The position numbers and the translations under genes were made by a program. From Cylicocyclus nassatus (taxonomy: Eukaryota; Nematoda; Chromadorea; Rhabditida; Strongylidae), in the NCBI GenBank assembly GCA_958299035.1, contig CATQJL010000326.1:696232-760231 (forward strand): DNA of 64,000 nt, given 5' to 3'. This document shows, one piece after another, positions 14,601 through 26,600 of this stretch. The notes below the pieces were generated by a model that did no database searches, was not told the origin of the DNA, and was given only the letters and a program-made list of their open reading frames with translations. Numbering within the stretch: the stretch's first letter is position 1; each line of letters begins with the position of its first letter.

Positions 14601-17600
14601 CCGAAGGCAAAGCATACCCTATTGAAAGGAGAGAACTTTTATGCTTATCTTCGGCCAGCGCTCGCCAAAAACTACTCAGACAGTTGGAGCGTGCGGCGCA
14701 CGCGCGTTTATAGTCAGTGCGGCAAAGCGCGTGCCTTATTTGTGGGCGTGTCCGGCACTACGCCAAACGCGTGCCATCCTAGATATTTGGTGCGTGCGGC
14801 GCGCGTATTAATGCCAACACCGCGACCCGCGCGCTACGTTTATGTTCGATCTCGCCACCCGCGCGCCTAATTTTGTAGCACGCCGCGCGCGTGCCTTTAT
14901 ACTCTACCCGTGCGGCCCGCGCGCCTGCAATCACCACATGCTGTAAGCACAAGGGATACCCGCGCAGTGTACGACACAGTGGTCAGACTGCCTCATCATT
15001 CAAGAGTTAGATATTACATCGTAGTGTATGAATAATCGCAGAAGTGGAAGTTGTTTTTTGCTTCCAAGCGTTAGCCTTCGGTAGCTTTGCAAATGGATGC
15101 TGGATGTGAATTTTTGTTGGCGTATGAAGAGTGGAATTCATTATCAAGACCTGTGGTATACAGCGCAATGAAAAACTGAAAAAAAGCAGCCATCCGAGGG
15201 CCAGCACCAGCGGCGCGGCATCCAATGTCCCGGCACCCGCGCACTGGGTGTTGCGCCACCGTGTGACTGCGCGCGCGTTGCCTGCTCCAACTGTCTGAGT
15301 AGCACTCACCCAAAATACAGCAAAGCATTATTTTACTGCCGGTTGGCAGACGCGTGGAGCTCGTTCTCCCCCCCCCCCTCCCATATGACTTGATGTGAGC
15401 TAATCATAGGAATAAGATATGCAAACGATAATCAAATTACCTGGATTGAACTTTATTGCATTCCGGAAACACTCTAGCGCGTCGCTGAATTGTGCATGCA
15501 CTTCATAGAGCACACCCAGATTCGTCCACGCGGCACTATGTTCGGGATCAAGCTCGACTGCGCAGACAAAGGCCTAAACTGTAGCATCAAAGGCTGTTGA
15601 TTCAGGTGTAAGAATAGAGGCCCCCTCCCCTCGAAAAAATTCGGACCGCCATTGATATATTATCATACATCATTACGAATTACGAATACTGTAATATTCA
15701 TCTTCAGAATCATCTACTACTGTGATTTGTATTGGTTTCTTTTTTGCAAACTTTGAAGGTGCTGGAAGTTGGTATAGGAAGGAAGTGAGCATGCTGAACG
15801 AATTTGATTAAGGGCACCGTCCACTCAAAATGGGGTCAATGAGATTTTGATGCCTAATAGTAGCAGAGCCTTCAACTATATACTTGTCCAACTCGCTGCC
15901 AAAAGCTGCTTCCGAAGCAAAAAGACTGCTTTGAAAATCGCTTTGGATGACATTCGCCACGTTGGCTCCACCTCTTTGAGTGGGCGTGAAGTTCGTTCAT
16001 CCTCTCAGATAATCGCGGGGGGGGGGGGGGGCAGGCGGCCATGCGAATTTTGAACAAGCGGACACCGGAAAAATAGTTCGCTGATTTCCTGCGGCCCGCT
16101 TGCAGTAAATTTGGAGGAATGTTGACCAAATTTCAGACGAATGCTCGGAGCACTGTCGCGGTTTTCCTATAGAATAGTTGCGGCGCATTGGCCGCATTCT
16201 CGCGGTCTTTCCGCGAGAATATGCAAAATTATTGGGGGCCGCGCGATCCTTTGTGGAGGACCGCACAGCCCTCAGGTACTTTCCGCTAAGAGAAAGTACC
16301 TCAAACTTGAGTAATTAAACCATCGATGACACCTCTGCAGCAAAAGTCTCACATTTGCTCGACGTACTCCCGAAACTGTTAACACGTTTCGGACCGCGAA
16401 ATCGCGCGCGGCAAAAAAGAGTGTACTTTCAGCCGTTAGCCTACAAAGGGACCTTATTTCGCAGCCTGTGGGCCACATTTGTAATCAGCATTTCATATAA
16501 GCTCCATACCCAAAGTTCTGAGTGAATTTGAAGCGTTTGAGTCTTGTCGCTTGAGAGGGACTTTTGTGTTTTCTTGGAGGATAGGAGTAAGAACTCAGTT
16601 CCAATTAGTATTCAAAAGTATTTATGTTCTACACGGTACACATCATTATTGAAGCTACGGTTTTTCTCTTTGGAATCGAAGCAAAGGAAAGTTGCGACGT
16701 CGCACGCGTTGTTCGCGTTGCCGCACTTCGTTGCAACTGTTGTTGGATTTGTCCTCATATCTCCTAAACAAATATAGGCGGCACAGCTCTACAAAGTCAT
16801 TTGAAAAGAAGGGGCTTAGGCCTTTGACTTGATAACCTTGGACAAAAAGAAAACCTCCTGTAAACGTTAAAAAGAGCCTTCAAAGCCGCGTGCTGCACCA
16901 TGTGCAGCACCGGTCCGACACGTGTTAAAAAGAGTCCGAGCGCTTGCTGAAAGTTTGGCCAGCGCTAACTGAAAGAGATTATTTGACGAGCGCCCGCAGA
17001 AAACTCTGTATTCTGCCCCGCTAGCAAGACATTCGACAGTAAAGGAGGTACCGCACGCTGAAGGTTTGGCCACGCCCCAAAATTCTGCTGACCGCCTGCA
17101 AGAAAACGCGAGTTTGCGGGCCGCTTGCCCCCCGCGATCATCTGAGCTTGCGCATCCAGCCAATCACCGTTGCGGAAAACTCGCCCTGTGGGATTTGCGG
17201 AACGAGGATTGTTGGGTTTTCGCGAATTCTCGACTTGGTATTCGGAATCAAGGACATGAAAAGGCCCCGAAACGGCAGAAACACGGAAGTGAAAAATTTG
17301 GGTGGATGGTGCCTTTAAACGCAGCGGCTCGCCAAAACCGAACATCCTGAAATTTTGACATGAAGATTGATTGCTTGCACCCCAAACATGAAAACAGAAC
17401 AGGTCAAAGCGCACAGCATGCTGCCCTTGCCTAGAAAACCCCGTTACGCGCAAGCCATTCTAATACGCGCGGAAGAGTTTGCGATTGGCGGGGCCTGCTT
17501 CACTCGTCCAAATTCAAAATGGGAGGTCTTAGGAAATGGTGGATTTGCCATTTTCGCGCTCTTCAAGGTCGATTTTTGGAATCAGCGCCTCGAATTACCC

Positions 17601-20600
17601 CAGGTAAGCAGAAGAACTCCAAGTCGCGAATTTGCTTTTTGAATTTTGAAGAAACTTACTGTCCTGTGTGGCTGCAACTTTTACCTTCAATTGTCTGGGC
17701 ACTATACTACAAAACCTGTTCATTGAAGCCTCTTAAAGGCAGCGGCTCAGCAGATTTTCAACTTCGGGGTTTTGGCAGATTTGGGGCTATTCCGGCCCCC
17801 TGAATCACGATATGAACTCCCCTTAGCGTGTCAAGTTTGAAGAGTTAGCTATTCTCTTAACTTGATCCCTCTACCCTTAGTTTCTTTCCTTTGCACTAAC
17901 ATAACAGTTCTGACTAGATTCTTTTATCATTATAACATAAATATAAATGTGGGGGAACATAATTGGGGAGGGGACCACCGAGCACCCGGGGAGTGCCAGC
18001 TCCTCTGGAGTTGGTGGCACCGCCCAAGTCGGCGGGAGGACTGTCGGACTCTAATTAGTCTGCGTCTCGACATGTCCGTTCCATGGCAAAGCTCGTCCTC
18101 GAGCTTTTGAAGTCTGCCATGGTAATTTAGTTGTCATCATCGGATTCGTTTGACGTTGTCCATACATTTAGTGTCATCGATTGATTTGATTGAACGTTGC
18201 CCATATGTACAGTTGAGATATCATCATTGATTTGGACGTTGCCCATATGCCATTTGCTGCTTTGGTTGAGGGAGAGTTGCTTCAGGCGTTAGTCGCTGGA
18301 TTTTTCTTCACAAGGACAGGGGGAAAGGGATGAGAAGGCACGCTTTCGCAACTCCCCGGGTGCTCGGTGGTCCCCTCCCCAATTATGTTCCCCCACATTT
18401 ATATTTATATTATAATGATAAAAGAATCTAGTCAGAACTGTTATGTTAGTGCAAAGGAAAGAAACTAAGGGTAGAGGGATCAAGTTAAGAGAATAGCTAA
18501 CTCTTCAAACTTGACATGGAGGTCCCGGTGTTTTCTGAACGATTTTGTCGCATAACTTTCTCAAAAAAAGTAAGCATAGATTCTGCAGATCTTTGCTAAT
18601 CCCACCACCGGCACCAGCCCTCATCTCCCACGTGAATTACGTAGCCCTTTTTTATATTTACCCTTTATTTTCTCTTTTCCCTTGAGTCCAGGCGACGGGT
18701 CTGAGTGTGTTTTTCTTATTTGTCATATTTTTTTGTGTCATAGTGGGTAATGAATATAATCATGTATTCTTTACCTACTGTGTATTTGACAGTCTTTTTT
18801 TGTTTCATAGCAGATATTGAATATATTACTATATTGATTATGGTATATGATATTTTTTATCTGCTGTGATTCCTTACAGTTTTTACCGTGATGCCACGTG
18901 AAGAACCGTAAATATTTACTCTTTCTTCCTCTAGCCCCCTCACCCCCTTTTCCCACCCTATCTAATTAGAATATTCTTTACATTTTTCTAATTTTCACAT
19001 ATTCACTTTACAACCTCTACATTTTTCTCTCTCAAAACTTATTCACTACATACAATTTGATTCAGACATCCTTTACCAATTTCTCCTACAACTTTGCAGA
19101 TTATTTCCAATCATTTATTTTCATCATTTCTCATTTCATCATTTTTTACACAAACTCAGGGACTCTATCGCCAACGCTAGCACTGTACATATGTACAAAA
19201 TTTTTGTAATTGTGTTTAATTACCATAGCCGTTTCTAATTGCCGCCAGTTCCACAGGCGATCTAGACGCCTGTGGATAGTCCGTAGGCTATATTGCCTAT
19301 GGTGATTCCATAGGCTATGTGATAGCCCATGAGGTTACCAGAGGCCCTTTTTCCCAGCCGATTTAGAGCGTCATTATCTAATCTTGAGTGGCATATAGAC
19401 GCCGGGAGCTGCCTTGATTTCGGCGGAATTCGCTTCAAGCAGTAATACAATACTGCCTAGTCTGCGCTTAGATCAGTTCCGCCTAATTACTTATTTGTAA
19501 AGAGAATATGCAGCTCCACCAGATGATTCTCGACTACTGAAGCGAGTTGGATATTTACTGATCATCTTTATCCAGCTTCGTCACAGAGGTATTCATTTCT
19601 TAGTTTTCAGTGTTCTGTTATTATACTGTATTCATAACAATTTTGTACAATTTCGTATTTATCAATGTATTACACTAACCGAAAAAAAACCAAAAAAAAT
19701 CATTTATGTTTATGTTTGCAACAGACTTTCAGAAAAAGTTCCAGCTTTATCTCAGACGTTCAGAGCGTTTGTGAAAAAGTGGAATGATTCTCGCTAGAGA
19801 ACATAAAGTGTCATTAGCGCTACTAATCATTTTTTCTCTTTACGCAGCAGCTAGTGACACCTGTAAGTTTGCCCGCAAGCAACCGCACTATGAAAAGAAA
19901 GAATTCTCTGATTGGCGGCTCGAAGAAGGCTTTCAGTAAATCACTTTCCACCCACGCCCTTGTAATCAACGTTAGGAAAGTGTTCCCTCCTGAGTTGCTT
20001 GCAGGTTAAAAAAATGTCAATATCCTGTGAAATTACATGTCCATATCATAGCTTACCATGCTCTGTAACGGCAAATGTTCGGAATATACATTCCGTTCCT
20101 TCGCCGACTTCGAACATGATTCATTTTGCTAGTTTGCTGTCGATTTATATATTATTCCATGCCAGTAATCTCGTTTTCTACAACAATGCTCACTATTTTC
20201 TTCACGGATGTCATCATATACCCGTATGTCATATTTTTTCACCAGAGCAGTCTTTATCCGCTTCCCTTATACCCTATGTCATATTTTACCACCATGCGGA
20301 AGTCTTTATCCGCCTCCCCAAATGACTACGGAAGCCCTTCATCCGTACCCCAATTGCTCATCGTTCAAACTTCATGTTGCTTCATTTATCCTCAGCTCGA
20401 GATGAGCTCATTCTTCTGACGGGGCGTGCCAAAGCGTGCCTTCTCATCCCTTTCCCCCTGTCCTTGTGAAGAAAAATCCAGCGACTAACGCCTGAAGCAA
20501 CTCTCCCTCAACCAAGCAGCAAATGATATATGGGCAACATCAACTGTGCATATGGGCAACGTCAAATCAATGATGATATCTCAACTATACATATGGGCAA

Positions 20601-23600
20601 TGTTCAACTACACATATGGGCAACGTTCAATCAAATCGATCGATGACACCTCAAATGGATATGGGCAACGTCAAACGAATCCGATGATGACAACAAATTA
20701 CCATAGCAGACTCCAAAAGCTCGAGGACGAGCTTTGCCATGGAACGGACATGTCGAGACGCAGACCAATTAGATGGTCCGACAGTCCCCTCGCCGACTTG
20801 GGCGGTGCCACCAACTCCAGATGAGCTGGCACTCCCCGGGTGCTCGGTGGTCCCCTCCCCAATTATGTTCCCCCACTTTGAATCTATAATGTCATAACGA
20901 TAAAGAATTTAGTCAAGAATTGTTATGTTAGTACAAGGCATGAAACTAAGGGTAGAGGGATCAAGTGAAGAGAGTAATTAACTCGTTAGACTTGACAAGC
21001 GCGAAAATGGGGAAAACCCCGTCTTCTAAAACCCCCTTGAGACGGGCGCGGACGAGTGAGCCGTATTTTCTCTACCGTCAGAGACGCAGAGTAAGGAGGT
21101 AGAGAGCGCTAGAACGATTATGCCCTACGAAGCTACGAGTGACGGCGCGTTTTCTAGCGGATAACACACTCGTCCGAACAAGGTGTTAGGAGAGCGCAAG
21201 GAGGAAGGGGAACGGCGCTTGGGCCGCCCCCTGGCTTGCAGAGTTCACATTTTCAGGGCGGAGTTGCTGTTTTGGTTCACTTGAAGGGCCTCCTATCCAT
21301 TTGTGTCAAAATCTGAGGTAGGTCTATTCTGCCGAGCCGCTGCCTTTAAGGCTTTCTTTCACCTTTCCTGTGTTTATTGTCCCTACTGCCGATGCAGACA
21401 TTTACAGAAAAGAGGACAAATCATTATTCAAGCTTACAATATAACATAACCCGCAAACGACTACCATTTGATTACACGAGAAGCTTCTCGACATTTTCCT
21501 CGAGTTCTGAATTTGAGACTTTAGCTGAGATCCTTTACTCTTGATGGATACGGCAATGGGACGCCAACGCCATGTCAACAGCAGCTTACTTCGAACAAAA
21601 TCGTATCAAACGTTCTGTTCCTCTGTCTTCGCAGGGCAGAGAATGGTGGAGAATGATGTTCAGAGGCTCCGAGTCCGCGCTCATGACCTAACCATTCTCT
21701 TATTCAGAACTTGACCCAGGGGTGTTATTCGGCCCGCTGATGCCAAATATCACGTTGGTTTTGTACCATGGCCTCGTTTTCTCGGGTTACGGTAGGCATA
21801 CGGTAATGGGTGAAAAACATAGCTCTGCCCGAAACGGGTGTACGGCGATTCGGACGATCGTGAGGCTTTGCACACACGACCACCGCCGCGCGCTATACAC
21901 CCTGCTGCGGCTTTTGCCTAAGCAAAGCAAGGGAGAAGATACATTTGCCGATTTGTGATTTTTACGCCTACCGTAAACCTACCGTAACCATGCAAGGAGA
22001 CGTTTTCGTGTGGAGAAAGTGTGATATTTCTACTCACCATGTCGAATAATCCCTCTGTGCGAATACAGTGAATTTTGAGATTTTGACCCCTACCGTATGC
22101 TCGCCGTAATCCGAGAAAATGACCCTACGGTACCAAACCAATGTGATGTTCGGCGTCGGCGGGCCGAATAACCCCTCTGGGCCAAGTTTCAGCAAAATTC
22201 ATATGAAAAACATTTTGGGACCCGGATACTGGAATAAAGCCCAAAAATCTTTCAATAGCGGGAAGCCGCGAAGCAGTCCCGAAGCGCGCAGATGCAATCT
22301 AGCACCTTTAATTACTGGTCCACCAGTGATAGATTCTAATTCTGAACCGATCTGGACCAAACATGGGACAGATACACTGGGGCGAATGTCGCAGGTTACT
22401 CTTCGCCGTTGATCGATACGGATTTTTTTCGATTTTTGGCAAAATTTCACCTTCGAGACGGAGTTGGCACAGGTAGGTAAGTGAGCATGCTGATTACGAA
22501 AATATTATTGACAGGGCCGGGCGGAGCCAGGTTTGCCAGCGTAAAACCTACAATAAGTTGGAAGAGCCATACAAACTAGCTGTAACTAACTGTGCAAAGT
22601 TTGTGGCGATCAAAACTACCCATCATTTTTATGGATCCTCTCTATTTTTGAAAGAGCTGAAAAGCTGGGGTTGGTAACGGGAAATTGAAAGCATTGTCCA
22701 GACCAACTGGAGGGCGGTGGGATCTCAAAGCAGGACGATAGCGCGGCTCATGACTAGCGCAACCGTTCAAGTCCGATCGAAAAAGGTGGATTTTGAAGCG
22801 AGGAAATCCTTCTATATATATAAAACCGAATGGTGTACTTGTCTGTACGCTGGTGGATGCTGTCTGTACGTTCTCGATGGTGTTTTTCTGGTCGATGTGT
22901 TTTCGTGTCTGTTGTTTTCCAGTATGGAAACTTGTTACTACTTCTACCAAATTTATCGATTACTTGCAAATTTTAAACGGGGCTCGGAGTTGGCACAGGG
23001 GGGTAAGCGAACATGCTGATTACGAATACAATATTAGTTTTTAGGATTATCAGTTATTTTTATCATTTTGTCAATTTTTTTGCAAAGTTCAAGCTACCGG
23101 GCTGGGAGTTGGCACAGGGGGGGGGGGGGGGAAGCGAACATGTTGATTACCAATACAATATCAGTTTTTAGAATTATCAGTCACTTTCATCATTTTATCG
23201 ATTTTTTGCAAAGTTCGAGCTACGGCGCTGAGAGGTGGCACAGGAGGGGAGGGGGGGCGGGGGGGAGGGGCAAGCGAACATGCTGATTACGAATATGATA
23301 ACCATTTTCAAAAATGCTCACTACTTTTATCATTTTATCGATTTTTTGCAAAATTTGAACTACTGTGCTGGGAGTTGGCAAAGGGGGGGGGGGTAAGCGA
23401 ACATGCTGATTACGAATATGATACTTTTATCATTTTATCGGTTTTTTTTGCAAAGTTCGAGCTAGGGCTCTGAGAGTTGGCGCATGGGAGCAAGCGAGCA
23501 TGCCGATTACGAATATGATAACAAATGCAGAAAATACCCATTACTTCTATTGGTTTAATTGATTCTTGCAATGTTTGAACCACGGCGCTGGGGGTTGGTA

Positions 23601-26600
23601 CAGGCAGGTCATTGAGCATGCTGTTCACGAACACGTTCTTATGTTACAAGTTATCAACTACCTTCACTGGCTTTATCGATTTTCTGCAAAGTTTAAGCTA
23701 CGGAACTGGGATTTGGCATATGGAAAAAGCGAGCATGCCGATTACGATTGTAGTAAGTGTTCTTGAAAGTACCTATTAATATCTGCTCCAAGACGAAGGC
23801 GGTCGCCCAAATAGGTTGAAACCATGAAAGGCTGCGGCGCGCGCGCAATTGTCAACCACAGGGCGCGCGCACGCTTGGTCACCGGTCATCCACGCGAGCG
23901 TGCGCGCGACCCGTGGTTGACAATTGCCCGCGCGCCGCGTGCGCGTCAGCCTTGCATGCTCTCAACCTATTTGAGCGACCGCCTTCGTCATGGAGGAGAT
24001 ATTATTTCTGTCGATTTTTCTATTCTTTGTAAAATTACCTAGAGCTACACGGGTGGTGTTTGGCATGTGAGCGCGCTCACTGCAAAGATAGTAACCGTTT
24101 TTGAGAATACCCATTACTTTTATTGATTTCATCTTTTTTTTCAAAGCTGGAACTACGAGGCTGAGATGTCACTGGTCCTAGGGTAAGTGAGCATGCTGAG
24201 AATTCTATAATCACACTCGGAATTGATGAAGACGGTAAATTTACCTAAAGTTGTTATAGATTCACTTTGGCCCGCCTTTACCTTTTAAAATCCTACTTCT
24301 GCCCTAAAATCAGAAAAGCACAAAGAGCCTGGTCTCGAGGGAAGAAAAGACTTATAAACTGAGGCGGCAAGATATTTCCGCTAAGAAAATTCTACGAGTC
24401 AATCTAATTATACAGAAATTTCCTTGAAATTTGCTTCTGTCCCTTTCTGTCCCTTCCACTCTGCAAAAACCACACTTCTGCCTCTGGAAGCAGAAAAGTA
24501 ATCTCTGGGGACGGACAAACCCATGAGCTTCATCCGATAGGACATTTTTACTGAAACTTTTGGCTACCAAACCTCGCAAAAGCACAAACCCAAAAACCAC
24601 ACTTCTGGTTCTAAAAGCAAAAAAGAAGGATGGTCTTGTGGGAAGAAAGAATTATGGCCTCAGGCAGCAAGATATTTTCGCCAGAAGTTTCTGAGTGTCA
24701 ATGATTACGCAGAACTTGCTTGAAATTTACTTCTGGCCCTTTTGGTCTCGGGGGAAAAAACTCATAAGCTCACCCAGCAAGATACTTTCGCTGAAAACTT
24801 CTTCGTGTCAATGTTTATTCATACAGAAACTTGCTTCAAAATTTACTTCTGGCCCTTCTACTTTGCAAAAGCCATACTTCTGCCTCTAAAAGCAAAACAG
24901 CACAGATACCTTGGTTTCAAGGAAAAAACAGAACCATGAGCTGTATGCGACAAACATTTTCGCTAAGGCGTTTGACTTCCAAACTTCGCAAAAACCACAA
25001 AACTCAAAATCCACACTTCTGGCCCTAGAAGCAAAAAAGCACAAGGAGCTTGGTCTCGAGGGAAGAAAGAATTATGGCCTCAGACAGTAAGATATTTTCG
25101 CCAGAAGTTTCTGGGTGTCGATGTTTTATTCAGAAGCTTGTTTGAAATTCGCGGCCGTTCTACTCTGCAAAACCCAAACTTCTACCCCTAGAAGCAAAAC
25201 AGCACAGACAGCTTGGTCTCGAGGTGAAGAGACTCATAAGCTCAGCCAGCAAAGTATTTTCGCTGGAAATTTCTGAGTGTCGATGTTTATTCTGCAGAAA
25301 CTTGTTTGAAATTCACTTGTGGCCATTCTACTCTTCAAAAATCAGACTTCTGCCTCTGAAGGCAGAAAAGTGATCCCGAGGGGACAGACCCATGAGCTTC
25401 TTGCGACAGGAATTTATCTTCTCTGAAAATTTTGGCCTTTTGAACTTCGCTAAAACCATACTTTTGTCCCTAGAAGCAAAATAATAGGAAGCTTGGTCTC
25501 GAGAGAAGAAAAGACTCAGGGCTCAGGCAGCAAGATATTTGCGCTAAAAATTTTTAGGTGTCAATATTTAATTATAAAGAAGATTGCTGGAAAAATTACG
25601 GCCCCTTCTTCTCAACCATACTCTAAGATAATTGCCGGGGGCAGGCGGCCACGCAAATTTTGAGCGAGCGGTCACCGGAAAAATAGTTCGCTGATTTTTT
25701 GCGGTCCGCGTCCAGAAAATGGAATAATTTTGGCCTATTTCAGACGAACGCTCGGAGAACTATCGCTGTCTTTCTATGGATTAGCTGCGGCGCAGTGGCC
25801 ACATTCTCGCGGATTTTCCGCAAGAATATGCAAAATTTTCGGGGGCAGCACGGTCCTTTGTGAAGGACCGCACACCCCTTAGGTATCTTCCGCTGAAAGG
25901 AAGTACCTCAAACTTGAGTGATTAAAGGCACCGTCCACCCAAAATTTCAACCTCCATGTTTTTGCCGTTCCAGGGCCTTCTCATATCCCTGATTCCGAAT
26001 ATCAAGTTGAAAATCCGCGAAAACCACGAAAAACCCCCGCTTTCAGAACTCGCAGAGCGATTTCTTCGGTACGTGATTGGTTGGGCGCGCACGGATGGGC
26101 GGGACGAACGTCACGCCCACTCCGAAAGGGGAGGAGCCAACGTCGCGAACGCGGCCTGAAGCGATTTGCGAAGCAATTTTCTCGGTTCGGAAGCAACTTG
26201 AGGCAGCGCGAGTTGGGCAATCATTTAGTTGGGGGCCCCGCATCTGCTAGGTATCATAATTTTACCAACCCCAATTTGGGTGGACGGTGCCTTTAAACCA
26301 TCGATGGCACCTCTGCCACATAGAGTCTCATTTTTACTCGGCGTATGCCCGAAACTGCGTTAAAAGAGTCCTAGCGCTTGCTGAAAGTTTAGGCAGCGCT
26401 CGATGAAAAAAATCATTTGCCGAGCGCTTGCAGAAAATGCTGTATTGTTGCCCGCTGGCAGAATATGCGACCGTAAAGAAAGTGTCGCCCGCTGAAGGTT
26501 TGGCCACGCCCCAAAATTCTGCTGACCGCTTGCAGAAAAGCGAGAGCTTCCTGGCCGCCTGCCCCCGGCGATTATCTGAGCTTCTGCCCCTAAAGGCGGA

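Noticed and set aside
23824..24042. Arginine/alanine-rich proteins over 23.8-24.0 and 51.0-51.2 kb
   Set aside because: They are translations of a GC-rich palindromic MITE that occurs twice.
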